A DNA stretch of 64,000 bases from Streptomyces asoensis (GCF_013085465.1 NZ_CP049838.1:2108001-2172000); one strand, 5' to 3'. Counted from the first letter of the stretch, positions 34,098 to 43,978 are shown. Notes: generated from the letters alone by a model not told the origin. A program made the numbers and translations.

Positions 34098-34807
34098 TTG
34101 GCGGCCTCGCTCCCCTGCGCCTCGTGTCCCTGGGACTCCGTGTCCTCCTGGGCCTCCTGGGCCTCCTGGGCCGCGGCGGCCTCCGCCTCGGCCGACTCGC
34201 GCCGGACCGTGACGACCCGCTGGATCAGGGTGACGAGACTGCCGACGGCGACGATCCACAGCGCGATCGGCAGCAGCACCTGGATGCCGGGCACGCCGAA
34301 CGTGTGCAGACCCGCCAGACCGGCCGCGACCAGGGAGATCACCAGGCGCTCGGCGCGCTCCACGAGCCCGTTGACGGCGACGGGCAGGCCGATCGACTCG
34401 CCCCGGGCCTTCGTGTACGACACCACCTGGCCGCTGGCCAGACAGAAGATCGAGACGGCGCACAGGACGTTGTCGTCGCCGTTGCCCGCGTACCAGAGCG
34501 CGAAGCCGCCGAAGATCGCGCCGTCGGCGACCCGGTCGAGCGTGGAGTCGAGGAAGGCGCCCCAGCGGCTGGTCCGGCCCAGCTGGCGGGCCATGTTGCC
34601 GTCGACCAGGTCGGAGAAGACGAAGAGCGTGATCACGATCGTGCCCCAGAAGAACTCGCCCCTGGGGTAGAAGACCAGCGCGCCCGCGATCACGCCGGCG
34701 GTGCCGAGGAGCGTGACCGTGTCAGGGCTCACACCCCGGCGGATGAGAAACGCGGCGAACGGTGTGAGGACACGCGTGAAGAATGCACGCGCGTACTTGT
34801 TCAGCAT
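34094..34807 (-). CDS. pgsA: CDP-alcohol phosphatidyltransferase (phosphatidylinositol phosphate synthase)
   Basis: 237 residues from the ATG at 34807, giving the conserved MLNKYARAFFTRVLTPF start; an in-frame ATG 19 codons earlier is less likely. The CDP-alcohol motif is complete: D66, D69-G70, A73-R74, G83, D87 and D91 (SDLVDGNMAR...GAFLDSTLD). About six transmembrane helices. The C-terminus is a Glu/Ala/Gln-rich tail. First gene of the PIM unit; product feeds the acyltransferase and PimA. Confidence 0.93.
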   Translation of the reverse strand: MLNKYARAFFTRVLTPFAAFLIRRGVSPDTVTLLGTAGVIAGALVFYPRGEFFWGTIVITLFVFSDLVDGNMARQLGRTSRWGAFLDSTLDRVADGAIFGGFALWYAGNGDDNVLCAVSIFCLASGQVVSYTKARGESIGLPVAVNGLVERAERLVISLVAAGLAGLHTFGVPGIQVLLPIALWIVAVGSLVTLIQRVVTVRRESAEAEAAAAQEAQEAQEDTESQGHEAQGSEAAK

Positions 34808-35072
34808 GGCCTTCCCGAGGGTCGGTGTCGCCGCGCGGCCCCTGCTGGCCGCCGGCTGGCCCATCGTAGCCACGCGCGCGTGTGTGCGACGGTCGGGCAC
34901 CCGGACCCCCGTGTCACGGCCCGACGGCATCCGGGTCGCGTCCGCCGTATGGACGCGCCGTGACCGGAGTGGAAAGCTCGAAGGACCGCGGGCGTCGCCG
35001 GAGCCGCCATCGCACGCGGGGCCGCCGTGCCCGCGCCCCCAGTGACCTCACCGTGTTCGGGAGGCAAGGAAA

Positions 35073-37268
35073 ATGGGCGACAAGGCGAATGCACATCCCG
35101 GAGCCGCCGGCAGGGCTACAGCGGCCGACCACCCCGCGTCCGTACGGAATGTGGTGCTGGTCGGCCACTGCGGATCGGGCAAGACGACATTGGTGGAGGC
35201 TCTCGCGCTGACGGCGGGAGCGGTGAACCGGGCGGGCCGCGTGGAGGACGGCGGCACCGTCTCCGACTACGACGAGATCGAGCACCGGCAGCAGCGCTCG
35301 GTACAGCTCTCCCTGGTGCCCGTGGAATGGGACGGCATCAAGGTCAACGTCCTCGACACCCCCGGATACGCCGACTTCGTCGGAGAACTCAGGGCCGGTC
35401 TGCGCGCCGCGGACGCGGCCCTTTTCGTCGTCTCGGCGTCGGACGGCGTGGACGGCTCGACCCGGATGGTGTGGGAGGAGTGCGCGGCCGTCGGCATGCC
35501 GCGCGCGATCGTCGTCACCCACCTGGAAGCCGCCCGCGCGGACTTCGAGGAGATGACGCGGATCTGCGCGGAGGCCTTCGGCGGCGACGACCCGGACGCG
35601 GTCCTCCCGCTGTACCTGCCACTGCACGGGCCCGAGGGGCCGGACGGGCACGCGCCCGTGACCGGACTGACCGGACTGCTGTCCCGGAAGCTGTTCGACT
35701 ACTCCACCGGCGAACGCAAGGAGTCCGAGCCGGGCGAGGACCAGCTGCCGGACCTCGAGACGGCCCGCAACCGGCTGATCGAGGGGATCATCGCCGAGAG
35801 CGAGGACGAGACCCTCATGGACCGCTATCTCGGCGGCGAGCAGATCGACGTCAAGACGCTGATCGAGGACCTGGAGCGGGCCGTCGCGCGCGGCACGTTC
35901 TTCCCCGTCCTCGCGGCCGCCCCGGCCGCCGAGGGCGCCCGGCAGGGCCTCGGCACGGTCGAACTGCTGGAACTGGTCACCAGGGGCTTCCCGACCCCCC
36001 TGGAGCGCCCGGCGCCCCGCGTGACGACGATCGACGGCGAGCCGCGCGAGCTGACCTCGTGCGATCCGGACGGGCCCCTGGTCGCGGAGGTCGTGAAGAC
36101 CTCGTCCGACCCCTACGTGGGCCGCGTCTCGCTGGTCCGGGTCTTCTCCGGCACCCTGCACCCCGACGAGACCGTCCATGTCTCGGGGCACGGCCTCGCC
36201 GACCGCGGCCACGAGGATCACGACGTCGACGAACGCATCGGCGCCCTGTCCGCGCCGTTCGGCAAACAGCAGCGGAACCTGACGCACTGCATCGCGGGCG
36301 ACCTCGCGTGTGTGGCGAAACTCGGCCGCGCGGAGACCGGCGACACCCTGTCCGCCAAGGGCGACCCGCTCCTCATGGAGCCCTGGCAGATGCCCGACCC
36401 ACTGCTGCCGCTCGCCATCCAGGCGCACAGCAAGGCCGACGAGGACAAGCTCTCGCAGGGTCTGGGCCGGCTGGTCGCCGAGGACCCGACGATGCGCCTG
36501 GAACAGAACCAGCACACCCACCAGGTGGTCCTGTGGTGTCTGGGCGAGGCCCACTCGGACGTGGCCCTGGAGCGGCTGCGCTCCCGCTACGGGGTCCAGG
36601 TCGACGTCGTCCCGCACAGGGTCCCCCTCCGGGAGACGTTCGCGGCGAAGTCCGGCGGACGCGGACGGCACGTCAAGCAGTCGGGCGGACACGGCCAGTA
36701 CGCCATCTGCGAGATCGAGGTGGAACCGCTGCCCGGCGGCACGGGCATCGAGTTCGTGGACAAGGTCGTCGGCGGCGCGGTGCCCCGGCAGTTCATCCCG
36801 TCCGTCGAAAAGGGGGTACGGGCGCAGGCGGCCAAGGGGGTGGAGGCCGGGCATCCGCTGGTCGACATCCGGATCACCCTGCTGGACGGCAAGGCGCACT
36901 CGGTGGACTCCTCCGACGCCGCGTTCCAGACGGCCGGCGCGCTGGCGCTGCGGGAGGCGGCCGCCGAGGCGCGGATCCATCTGCTGGAGCCGGTGGCCGA
37001 GGTGACCGTCCTGGTCGGCGACGCGTACGTGGGCGCCGTGATGAGCGATCTGTCGGGGCGGCGCGGGCGGGTGCTGGGCACCGAGCAGACCGGCGGCGGG
37101 CGCACCCTCGTCAGGGCCGAGGTGCCCGAGATCGAGATCGGCCGGTACGCGGTCGACCTGCGCTCCCTCTCTCACGGCACGGCACGCTTCCAGCGCGCGT
37201 ACGCCCGGCACGAGCCGATGCCGGCACAGGTCGCCGAGAAGGTCCGCCAACAGGCACAGAGCGGCTGA
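35073..37268 (+). CDS. EF-G-like GTPase (EF-G2 type) with altered G4 motif
   Basis: 731 residues, ATG with AAGGA upstream. Domain order follows EF-G: G domain, domain II, III, IV and V (final part PRQFIPSVEKGV... and VGDAYVGAVMSDLSGRRGRV). G1 GHCGSGKTT (31-39) and G3 DTPGY (94-98) are intact, but the G4 motif that reads NKMD in EF-G is THLE at 148-151 in exact register (VVTHLEAARADF). So it may not select guanine normally. These second EF-G homologues in actinobacteria have no agreed function. It is monocistronic and divergent from pgsA. Confidence 0.95.
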   Translation: MGDKANAHPGAAGRATAADHPASVRNVVLVGHCGSGKTTLVEALALTAGAVNRAGRVEDGGTVSDYDEIEHRQQRSVQLSLVPVEWDGIKVNVLDTPGYADFVGELRAGLRAADAALFVVSASDGVDGSTRMVWEECAAVGMPRAIVVTHLEAARADFEEMTRICAEAFGGDDPDAVLPLYLPLHGPEGPDGHAPVTGLTGLLSRKLFDYSTGERKESEPGEDQLPDLETARNRLIEGIIAESEDETLMDRYLGGEQIDVKTLIEDLERAVARGTFFPVLAAAPAAEGARQGLGTVELLELVTRGFPTPLERPAPRVTTIDGEPRELTSCDPDGPLVAEVVKTSSDPYVGRVSLVRVFSGTLHPDETVHVSGHGLADRGHEDHDVDERIGALSAPFGKQQRNLTHCIAGDLACVAKLGRAETGDTLSAKGDPLLMEPWQMPDPLLPLAIQAHSKADEDKLSQGLGRLVAEDPTMRLEQNQHTHQVVLWCLGEAHSDVALERLRSRYGVQVDVVPHRVPLRETFAAKSGGRGRHVKQSGGHGQYAICEIEVEPLPGGTGIEFVDKVVGGAVPRQFIPSVEKGVRAQAAKGVEAGHPLVDIRITLLDGKAHSVDSSDAAFQTAGALALREAAAEARIHLLEPVAEVTVLVGDAYVGAVMSDLSGRRGRVLGTEQTGGGRTLVRAEVPEIEIGRYAVDLRSLSHGTARFQRAYARHEPMPAQVAEKVRQQAQSG

Positions 37269-37466
37269 CGGTTGATGCCCGCTGGCCCTCAAGTGGCCGG
37301 TGGGGCACCGTAGTGGAACGTTTCCCTCCGATTCGGCGGGCGGCTTCGGCCGTCCGCCGACGGATGTCACCGCCTGCGGATACGCTGATGACCTGATCAA
37401 CAGGTGTGCGAAGTACGGAAGTCGGGAAAGCCGCAGAAGCGGGAGCGGCGGCGATCGGGGGCGGGA

Positions 37467-39128
37467 ATGACCGTTGACAGCGGTTACGCGGACATCTTCG
37501 GACCACAGGTGCCGCAGACGGGCGACGGCGGGCAGACGCCGACCTTCGCCCTGGCCTCGGCGGCCTACCGGGACAACCCGGTCGAGGACATCAAGAAGGC
37601 CGACAACGAGTGGCACCAGACCGCGGTCAATCCCGGCCGCAGCTGGGCCAAGATCTTCCGGCCCAACCTCGGCGAGGCGTTCTCCCAGGCGGTGATCGAC
37701 CGCATGCTGGGCGTCGGCCGCAAGCCGCTCATCCAGTCCTTCGGCAGTGAGCCGCAGGCCGTCGTCGAGCACTGCCTCGCGGCCAACCGCATCCGCCGCG
37801 AGCGCGACCAGAAGCTGACCGGCGTGATGCTGCTGTGCGGTGTGCTCTTCCTGCCCGGGCTGCTGGTGTGGCTGCTGGTCTTCCAACTGCGGGCGACCAT
37901 GGGGAGGCTGGACAACAAGCGGGTCTCCGGCGTCGGCACCGGCCTGCTCGTCGCCGTGGGCGCCCTCGCCGTGCTCTTCCTGGTCAAGATGCCGTTCGGC
38001 GGCCTCGTGGGCTGGTACGCGCGCGGGTGCGTCGTGGCGCCCGTGGCCGGCTGGTTCCTGGCCAAGCGGATCTGCGAGGGCACCGCGACGGACCTGCGCG
38101 AGCGCTGGGACGGCCTGCTCGCCGGCAGCAGCGTCGGCGCCAAGGTCCCCGAGGCCGTGCCGACCAGCCCGAACCAGACGGCGGCCGAGCAGCTGCGCCA
38201 GTCCCTGGCCCGGCTCAGCGCCGAACAGCAGTCCAACTCGGTCTTCTACGCCGGTCCCAAGGGCATACTCGGCATGGGCACACGCTGGGGCGCCTGGCAC
38301 CTCGCCGAGGAGCTGGCACCGCTCGACCCCGTGAAGGGCGTCCACGAGTTCCGCAGCTGGACGGTCGTCCGGGCCATCCACGACCAGCTGAAGCTGCTGC
38401 CCAGGCAGAGCCTGAAGACCGGCGGCTTCCCGCCGCCCTCGGTCCGGCACTGGATCGTCACCCCGGTCGGCGAGAACGCCAAGGCGGTGGCCCGGCCGGA
38501 GGGCACCGACGTCGAGGCGTACCAGGTCAAGCCGAGGGCCATAGAGGACATCTGCAACAACCAGCAGTTCGGCGGCGGCGACCGGCACTACCTGGGCGTC
38601 CAGTGGCCGCTCTGGGACGGCCAGTTGATCATCACCATGCTGATCACGGTGACGGTGCTGCACGAGACGCTGCGCATCGAGGTCACCGGGCACGCCCTGG
38701 GCCCGGTGAACGGCCTGTTCACCACGAAGTCCGAGGCTCCCACCAAGGAGGTCGCCAAGAGCGTCCGGTTCTGGGAGACGCGGACGGTCAAGCTCCCGCT
38801 GGTCACCCCCGACGAGGTGGTCCGGCTGGCCGCGCGGGCGACGATCAGCTGGTACCCGCCGCTGCTGAAGTGGCTCGGCGGTTCCATCGGCCTGCCCGAG
38901 CCCTTCGGTCTGCGGCACGCCTGGGCCGACCAGCCCTGGCGGCACCGCTTCATGGCCGACGACGCGCTGCGCGCGGCCACTCCGGTGCTGCGTGTGGTGC
39001 ACACGGCCGCGATCAAGGTGCTCAAGGAACACGACGTGGACATCGACAAGTTCAGCTCGCGCTCGTCGGCTCTCAGCGGTGCGGTTCAGGACGTGTCACC
39101 GCGTAAGGCCGACAGCTACGACGCGTAG
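37467..39128 (+). CDS. actinobacterial membrane protein of unknown function
   Basis: 553 residues from the ATG at 37467 (GTTGACAGCGG follows); an ATG 21 codons upstream gives a basic extension that I reject. The N-terminal region is Gly/Pro-rich, then three hydrophobic segments (about 120-200: LMLLCGVLFLPGLLVWLL, LLVAVGALAVLFLV and the following helix), and a large soluble C-terminal part with a second hydrophobic stretch near LIITMLITVTVL. No known enzyme motif. It follows the EF-G-like gene by about 200 nt on the same strand. Confidence 0.85.
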   Translation: MTVDSGYADIFGPQVPQTGDGGQTPTFALASAAYRDNPVEDIKKADNEWHQTAVNPGRSWAKIFRPNLGEAFSQAVIDRMLGVGRKPLIQSFGSEPQAVVEHCLAANRIRRERDQKLTGVMLLCGVLFLPGLLVWLLVFQLRATMGRLDNKRVSGVGTGLLVAVGALAVLFLVKMPFGGLVGWYARGCVVAPVAGWFLAKRICEGTATDLRERWDGLLAGSSVGAKVPEAVPTSPNQTAAEQLRQSLARLSAEQQSNSVFYAGPKGILGMGTRWGAWHLAEELAPLDPVKGVHEFRSWTVVRAIHDQLKLLPRQSLKTGGFPPPSVRHWIVTPVGENAKAVARPEGTDVEAYQVKPRAIEDICNNQQFGGGDRHYLGVQWPLWDGQLIITMLITVTVLHETLRIEVTGHALGPVNGLFTTKSEAPTKEVAKSVRFWETRTVKLPLVTPDEVVRLAARATISWYPPLLKWLGGSIGLPEPFGLRHAWADQPWRHRFMADDALRAATPVLRVVHTAAIKVLKEHDVDIDKFSSRSSALSGAVQDVSPRKADSYDA

Positions 39129-39338
39129 GCCTCCGGCGGTTGGCCGGAGTCGTGCGGGTGTCTTGGGGCGCCGTGCCCCTGGGGGCTGCGCCCCCAGACC
39201 CCCGCTTTCGGCCTGGACGGCCTCGTCCTCAAACGCCGGACGGGCTGGATTGCCCGGGCCGGGCCGGACAGCCGCCGGACGGGCTGGAATACCCGGGGGC
39301 CGGGCTGGAGGTCCCGGTCGGGGCCTCCGGGCAAGCCG
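39129..39338. repeat. Streptomyces-type dispersed intergenic repeat
   Basis: The gap between two convergent genes contains the phrase GGCCTCGTCCTCAAACGCC followed by three tandem variants of CGGACGGGCTGGA (39238-39310). This phrase is familiar as a recurring intergenic element in Streptomyces genomes, typically beside terminators. I see no coding potential and no insertion-sequence ends. Recognition is from general knowledge; the number of copies elsewhere is not visible here. Confidence 0.6.
39179..39197. terminator. terminator-like hairpin after the membrane protein gene
   Basis: CTGGGGG pairs with CCCCCAG across a five-base loop, about 50 nt past the stop. It is embedded in the dispersed repeat described below, and neither HIT nor the upstream gene has another good terminator here. 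Confidence 0.5.
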
Positions 39339-39890
39339 CTAGGCCGATGCCGGCCAGGCCTCTGCGAGCATTTTTCTCGTGTCTGCCAGGAGTTGCGGGA
39401 GTACACGCGTGTGGCCCACGACCGGCATGAAGTTCGTGTCGCCGCCCCAGCGGGGCACGATGTGCTGGTGCAGGTGGGCGGCGATGCCGGCGCCCGCCAC
39501 GGTCCCCTGGTTCATGCCGATGTTGAAGCCGTGCGCGCCTGACGCCAGGCGCAGGGCCGTCATCGCCTGCTTCGTCAGTTCGGCGAGCTCGGCGGTCTCC
39601 GGCACCGTCAGGTCGGTGTAGTCGGCGACATGCCGGTAGGGGACGGTCATCAGGTGGCCGCCGTTGTAGGGGTACAGGTTCAGCACCGCGTACACGTGCT
39701 CCCCGCGCCGGACGACCAGCCCGTCCTCGTCGGACTTGGCCGGGATCGAGCAGAAGGGACAGCCGTCGTCGGCACCCGGGCCGGTCGGCTTGTTCTCACC
39801 CTGGATGTAGGCCATCCGGTGGGGCGTCCACAGACGCTGGAACGCGTCCTGCGTGCCCACTCCGATCTGCTGTTCCGGCTCACTCGTCAT
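39339..39890 (-). CDS. HIT-domain nucleotide hydrolase/phosphorylase
   Basis: 183 residues from the ATG at 39890. The HIT motif is HLHQHIVPRW, and CPFC plus the C-terminal His form the usual zinc-containing Ap4A-phosphorylase-like subgroup. Probably cleaves Ap4A-type or other dinucleoside polyphosphates. Divergent from the potassium channel gene across 79 nt, and adjacent to thrS by gene order, as in other actinobacteria. Confidence 0.93.
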   Translation of the reverse strand: MTSEPEQQIGVGTQDAFQRLWTPHRMAYIQGENKPTGPGADDGCPFCSIPAKSDEDGLVVRRGEHVYAVLNLYPYNGGHLMTVPYRHVADYTDLTVPETAELAELTKQAMTALRLASGAHGFNIGMNQGTVAGAGIAAHLHQHIVPRWGGDTNFMPVVGHTRVLPQLLADTRKMLAEAWPASA

Positions 39891-39969
39891 GCAAGGCAGC
39901 ATATTGCTTCGCCCATTCGCGGCGTGTCGGCGGGGCTGCGGGAAAAGCCTCGCGGGCCAAGCTTGGCCG

Positions 39970-40647
39970 ATGGAAGAAGACAGCCGTCTGGCCCGCTGGG
40001 AGCAGAGCACCGAGGTCCCCCTCGCGCTGGCCTCCCTGGCCTTCCTCATCGGGTACGCCATCCACGTCCTCGCCCAGCACATCACGGACGGCTGGCGGGA
40101 CCTCTCCTTCGCCGTGATGCTGATCGCGTGGGCGATGTTCGGCGTGGACTACGCGGTGCGCTGGCGGCTCAGCGGAGAGCGGCTGCGCTTCGTGCGCACC
40201 CACTGGCTGGACGGACTGGTCGTCCTGCTCCCCCTGCTGCGCCCGCTGCGGATCGTCAAGCTCTACGAGGCCGTGCAGCGCCGGCACGGGGAGCCCCGGT
40301 TCTCGCTGCACGCGCGTGTGATCACCTACGCCGGGCTGTCCACGGGACTGCTCGGCTTCGCCGGCGCGCTCGCGGTCTACGACCAGGAACGCGGGGCGCC
40401 GGGCGCGAACATGAAGACCTTCGGCGACGCCCTCTGGTGGACCTGCGAGACGCTCACCACGGTCGGCTACGGCGATGTCACCCCGGTCACCAGGGGAGGC
40501 CGGCTGATCGCGGTCGGCATGATGGCGTGCGGGCTGGCGCTGCTGGGTGCGGTGACCGGGTCGTTCTCGTCGTGGCTGATCCAGGTGTTCTCGCAGGAGG
40601 GCGACACCCAGGACACCCGGCACGGCGAAGGGCCCCCGGAGAGATGA
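39970..40647 (+). CDS. voltage-gated-like potassium channel subunit
   Basis: 225 residues. Two or more helices before the pore, an S4-like basic segment (RPLRIVKLYEAVQRRHG) and the selectivity filter TVGYGDVTP at 164-172. The pore-helix context TLTTVGYGD is standard. The last helices end at about 205, followed by a polar tail. The C-terminal codons lie inside the intrinsic terminator. Compact six-helix type inferred from hydrophobic segments. Ion selectivity for potassium is established from the filter. Confidence 0.93.
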   Translation: MEEDSRLARWEQSTEVPLALASLAFLIGYAIHVLAQHITDGWRDLSFAVMLIAWAMFGVDYAVRWRLSGERLRFVRTHWLDGLVVLLPLLRPLRIVKLYEAVQRRHGEPRFSLHARVITYAGLSTGLLGFAGALAVYDQERGAPGANMKTFGDALWWTCETLTTVGYGDVTPVTRGGRLIAVGMMACGLALLGAVTGSFSSWLIQVFSQEGDTQDTRHGEGPPER

Positions 40648-40662
40648 ACTCCCCGGGGGCCC
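40630..40662. terminator. bidirectional terminator overlapping the channel gene's end
   Basis: GGGCCCCCGG pairs with CCGGGGGCCC (arms 40630-40639 and 40653-40662). The channel stop codon at 40645-40647 lies inside the loop, and the thrS stop is 14 nt beyond the right arm. It can serve both convergent genes. Confidence 0.8.
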
Positions 40663-40675
40663 GCGCACGACAGGG

Positions 40676-42652
40676 TCAGATCTGCGTCCGCTCCTCGACG
40701 ACCTTCGCGATCTTCGCGATGGCCTCGTCGAACGGGATGCCGTTCTCCTGCGAGCCGTCGCGGTAGCGGAAGGAGACCGAGCCGCCCGACATGTCCTCGT
40801 CGCCCGCGATGACCATGAAGGGCACCTTCTGCTTCTGGGCGTTGCGGATCTTCTTCTGCATCCGGTCGGAGGAGGAGTCCACCTCCACCCGCAGGCCCTT
40901 CTTCTTCGCGGCCGCGGCGAACTTCTCCAGGTACTCGACGTGTCCGTCGCCGATCGGGATGCCGATCGCCTGGACGGGGGCCAGCCACGCCGGGAAGGCG
41001 CCCGCGTAGTGCTCCAGGAGCACCGCGAAGAACCGCTCGATCGAGCCGAAGAGGGCACGGTGGATCATCACCGGGCGCTGCTTCGAGCCGTCGGGGCCGG
41101 TGTATTCGAGGTCGAAGCGCTCCGGCAGGTTGAAGTCGAGCTGGACGGTCGACATCTGCCAGGTGCGGCCGATGGCGTCCTTCGTCTGGACGGAGATCTT
41201 GGGGCCGTAGAAGGCGGCGCCGCCCGGGTCGGGCACGAGCGGGAGGCCCTGCTTCTCGGCGACCTGGCGCAGCGTCTCGGTCGCCTCCTCCCAGACCTCG
41301 TCGGAGCCGACGAACTTCTCCGGGTCCTTGGTGGACAGCTCCAGGTAGAAGTCGGTCAGGCCGTAGTCGCGCAGCAGGCCGAGGACGAAGGTGAGCGTCT
41401 TGTCGAGCTCCTCCGCCATCTGCTCGCGGGTGCAGTAGATGTGCGCGTCGTCCTGGGTGAAGCCGCGCGCGCGGGTCAGGCCGTGCACCACGCCCGACTT
41501 CTCGTACCGGTACACGGTCCCGAACTCGAACAGGCGCAGCGGCAGCTCACGGTAGGAGCGGCCACGCGCGTCGAAGATCAGGTTGTGCATCGGGCAGTTC
41601 ATGGGCTTGAGGTAGTAGTCCACGCCCTCGTCGAGCTGCATGGGCGGGTACATGCCGTCGGCGTACCAGTCCAGGTGGCCCGAGGTCTCGAAGAGCTTCC
41701 CCTTCGTCGCGTGCGGGGTGTAGACGAACTCGTAGCCCTCCTCCTCGTGACGGCGGCGCGAGTAGTCCTCCATGACCCGGCGGATGATGCCGCCCTTGGG
41801 GTGGAAGACGGCGAGGCCGGAACCGATCTGCTCCGGGATCGAGAAGAGGTCCAGCTCGCTGCCCAGCTTGCGGTGGTCGCGCTTCTCGGCCTCGGCGAGG
41901 AAGTCGAGGTGGGCCTTCAGCTCCTCCTTGGAGGGCCAGGCGGTGCCGTAGATGCGCTGGAGCATGGGGTTCTTCTCGCTGCCGCGCCAGTAGGCGGCCG
42001 CGTTGCGCATCAGCTTGAACGCCGGGATGTTGCGGGTGGTGGGCAGGTGGGGACCGCGGCAGAGGTCCTTCCAGCACAGGTCACCGGTCTTGGCGTCCAG
42101 GTTGTCGTAGATCGTCAGCTCGCCGGCGCCGACCTCGACGTCCGCGCCGTCGTCGGTGGAGGCCGAGCCCTTGATGCCGATCAGCTCGAGCTTGTAGGGC
42201 TCGTCGGCGAGCTCCTCGCGGGCGGCCTCGTCGGTGACCACGCGGCGGGCGAACCTCTGCCCCCGCTTCTGGATCTCCTGCATCTTCTTCTCGACGGCCT
42301 TGAGATCCTCGGGCGTGAACGGCTTCTCGACGTCGAAGTCGTAGTAGAAGCCGTCCTTGACCGGCGGGCCGATGCCCAGCTTGGCCTCGGGGAAGAGCTC
42401 CTGCACCGCCTGGGCCATGACGTGCGCGGTGGAGTGGCGCAGGATGTTCAGGCCGTCCGTGGAGGAGATCTCGACGCCCTCGACCTCCTCGCCGTCGACG
42501 AGCACGTACGACAGGTCCCTGAGCTCGCCGGCCACGCGCGCGGCGATGATCGAGCGCTCGCCGGCGAAGAGGTCGGCGGCCGTGGTGCCCGTCGTCACCG
42601 TGCGCTCTTCCCGCTCGGAATCGCGTTGGATGATCACACGGACGTCCGACAC
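40676..42652 (-). CDS. thrS: threonyl-tRNA synthetase
   Basis: 658 residues, GTG at 42652 with AGGAGA 9 nt upstream. Charges tRNA-Thr. N-terminal TGS domain, the HxxxH editing/zinc region ([11 protein letters not shown]), class II core with [10 protein letters not shown] (zinc Cys), the [22 protein letters not shown] stretch and the C-terminal anticodon domain. Full length. Confidence 0.98.
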   Translation of the reverse strand: MSDVRVIIQRDSEREERTVTTGTTAADLFAGERSIIAARVAGELRDLSYVLVDGEEVEGVEISSTDGLNILRHSTAHVMAQAVQELFPEAKLGIGPPVKDGFYYDFDVEKPFTPEDLKAVEKKMQEIQKRGQRFARRVVTDEAAREELADEPYKLELIGIKGSASTDDGADVEVGAGELTIYDNLDAKTGDLCWKDLCRGPHLPTTRNIPAFKLMRNAAAYWRGSEKNPMLQRIYGTAWPSKEELKAHLDFLAEAEKRDHRKLGSELDLFSIPEQIGSGLAVFHPKGGIIRRVMEDYSRRRHEEEGYEFVYTPHATKGKLFETSGHLDWYADGMYPPMQLDEGVDYYLKPMNCPMHNLIFDARGRSYRELPLRLFEFGTVYRYEKSGVVHGLTRARGFTQDDAHIYCTREQMAEELDKTLTFVLGLLRDYGLTDFYLELSTKDPEKFVGSDEVWEEATETLRQVAEKQGLPLVPDPGGAAFYGPKISVQTKDAIGRTWQMSTVQLDFNLPERFDLEYTGPDGSKQRPVMIHRALFGSIERFFAVLLEHYAGAFPAWLAPVQAIGIPIGDGHVEYLEKFAAAAKKKGLRVEVDSSSDRMQKKIRNAQKQKVPFMVIAGDEDMSGGSVSFRYRDGSQENGIPFDEAIAKIAKVVEERTQI

Positions 42653-42742
42653 CGGTATCTCCTGACTGAAGGTGGGTGCGGCGCCATACCCTGGGCGCGC
42701 GCAAGAGGCGATGGTACCGACCCGCACCCGCCGACCGCGAAA

Positions 42743-43978
42743 TCAGTCCCCCGGCTGTTCCCCTTCGCAGTCTTCCTCGAAGTAGTCCGTGCCCGCCGCG
42801 TTCCCCTGCATCGATTTCATCAGCCGGTCCCGCTCGGCCTCGTCGACCAGCACGGGTACGACCCCGCAGGCGCCGGAGAGCCTGCGGAACCCGCCCCTGC
42901 TCTCCAGCCGGCCCTGCACCCGTACCGGCAGTCCGACCAGGTGGGCCTGCCCGGCGATGCGGTAGTCCTCCTCGTCGAGGGTGAGCCGGACGTGCGGGAT
43001 CTCGGCGCCGGCCAGCACCCGCAGCCGTACGCTGCCTTCGCCGCGCGGCCCCGACCTGCGCATCCGGACGACCGCGCCGGTGATCCGCACGGGCACGGAG
43101 GGCTCCGCACGGAGATAGCGGGCGCCCGCCTCGCGCAGTACGGACAGGTCGCCGGGCGAGAACTCGACCGGTTCACCGCCCGCGGCGCACGCCTCGGGGA
43201 CCCCGGCGGCCGGCGCCCACTCGACGGCGATGCGGGCGCCCTCGGTGCCCCGGACGAGGGTGATCAGCGCCTCGGTGAGCTCACGGCTGGCGCCGGCCTC
43301 CACGGCGCCGTCGAAGGCGTCCATGCCCCCGGTGGCCCGCTGGTAGTCGATGGCCTCACGGACCGCGTACAGGGCCTGGTGGAGGCGGACGGCGAGGGGG
43401 CGGGCGGCCGCGACGGGCACGAAGGCCGTCAGACGGCGTCCACCGGGCGCGGAGCCGACGAGGACGCTCTCCAGCGCCGCGAAGGCCGCGCGCCGGTGCC
43501 GGGCGCCGTAGTAGCCGACGCGCGCGCGCGTGGCGAGCGCGCCGGCCAGCAGCATCTGCCGGGCGGCGGCCCGCAGCTGTTCGTCGACGGGCCAGGACGC
43601 GGCCCCGGCGGGCCCGGCCGGCGTGTCCCGCCACCAGCGGATCTCGTCGCTCGGGACGGCGAGCCCGACGAGCACCTCACGCGCGGAGGGCATGCCGCTG
43701 CGGGCCAGCGCGAGCAGCGCCTCGCCGAGCAGGTCGTCGCTGTCGGGGAAGGCCCGGCTCTCCGGCACGAGCAGGCTGGTACCGCCGCCGCCCGGTCCTG
43801 GCGGGGTCCAGCGGCCGTAGCGGCCGACGGCGCCGCCGCGCCGCTGCCAGCCGTGCCGGCGCAACAGGGCGCCGAGGACGGCCGGGTCGACCTCGCCGGG
43901 CTCGGGCGCCTGGTTCCAGTGGGCTTCGGGGTGCGGCCGTACGGCCCGCAGTGGCTCGTCGAGGGGGCGGTGGGTCAT
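42743..43978 (-). CDS. uncharacterised 411-residue protein paired with DUF4365
   Basis: Soluble, 411 residues, ATG at 43978 overlapping the DUF4365 stop by 4 nt (ATGA). The N-terminal 60 residues carry an RRHGWQRRGGAVGRYGRW motif and a Gly/Pro turn; the middle is helical and Arg-rich. The C-terminal third (about 290-385: ITGAVVRMRR, PHVRLTLDEEDY, LPVRVQGRLE) has alternating beta segments like an OB-fold nucleic-acid module. That fold is inferred only. I cannot name a family. Confidence 0.8.
   Translation of the reverse strand: MTHRPLDEPLRAVRPHPEAHWNQAPEPGEVDPAVLGALLRRHGWQRRGGAVGRYGRWTPPGPGGGGTSLLVPESRAFPDSDDLLGEALLALARSGMPSAREVLVGLAVPSDEIRWWRDTPAGPAGAASWPVDEQLRAAARQMLLAGALATRARVGYYGARHRRAAFAALESVLVGSAPGGRRLTAFVPVAAARPLAVRLHQALYAVREAIDYQRATGGMDAFDGAVEAGASRELTEALITLVRGTEGARIAVEWAPAAGVPEACAAGGEPVEFSPGDLSVLREAGARYLRAEPSVPVRITGAVVRMRRSGPRGEGSVRLRVLAGAEIPHVRLTLDEEDYRIAGQAHLVGLPVRVQGRLESRGGFRRLSGACGVVPVLVDEAERDRLMKSMQGNAAGTDYFEEDCEGEQPGD

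Noticed and set aside
37404..37466. Upstream start for the membrane protein at 37467
   Set aside because: The 21 extra residues are basic and rich in Arg with no conserved pattern, and the GGGGGCGGGA site is correctly spaced for the ATG at 37467.
34914..39032. Very long minus-strand frame of about 1370 codons
   Set aside because: It lies antisense to the EF-G-like gene and the membrane protein. GC bias keeps it open, and the translation is Arg/Gly/His-rich with no motif.
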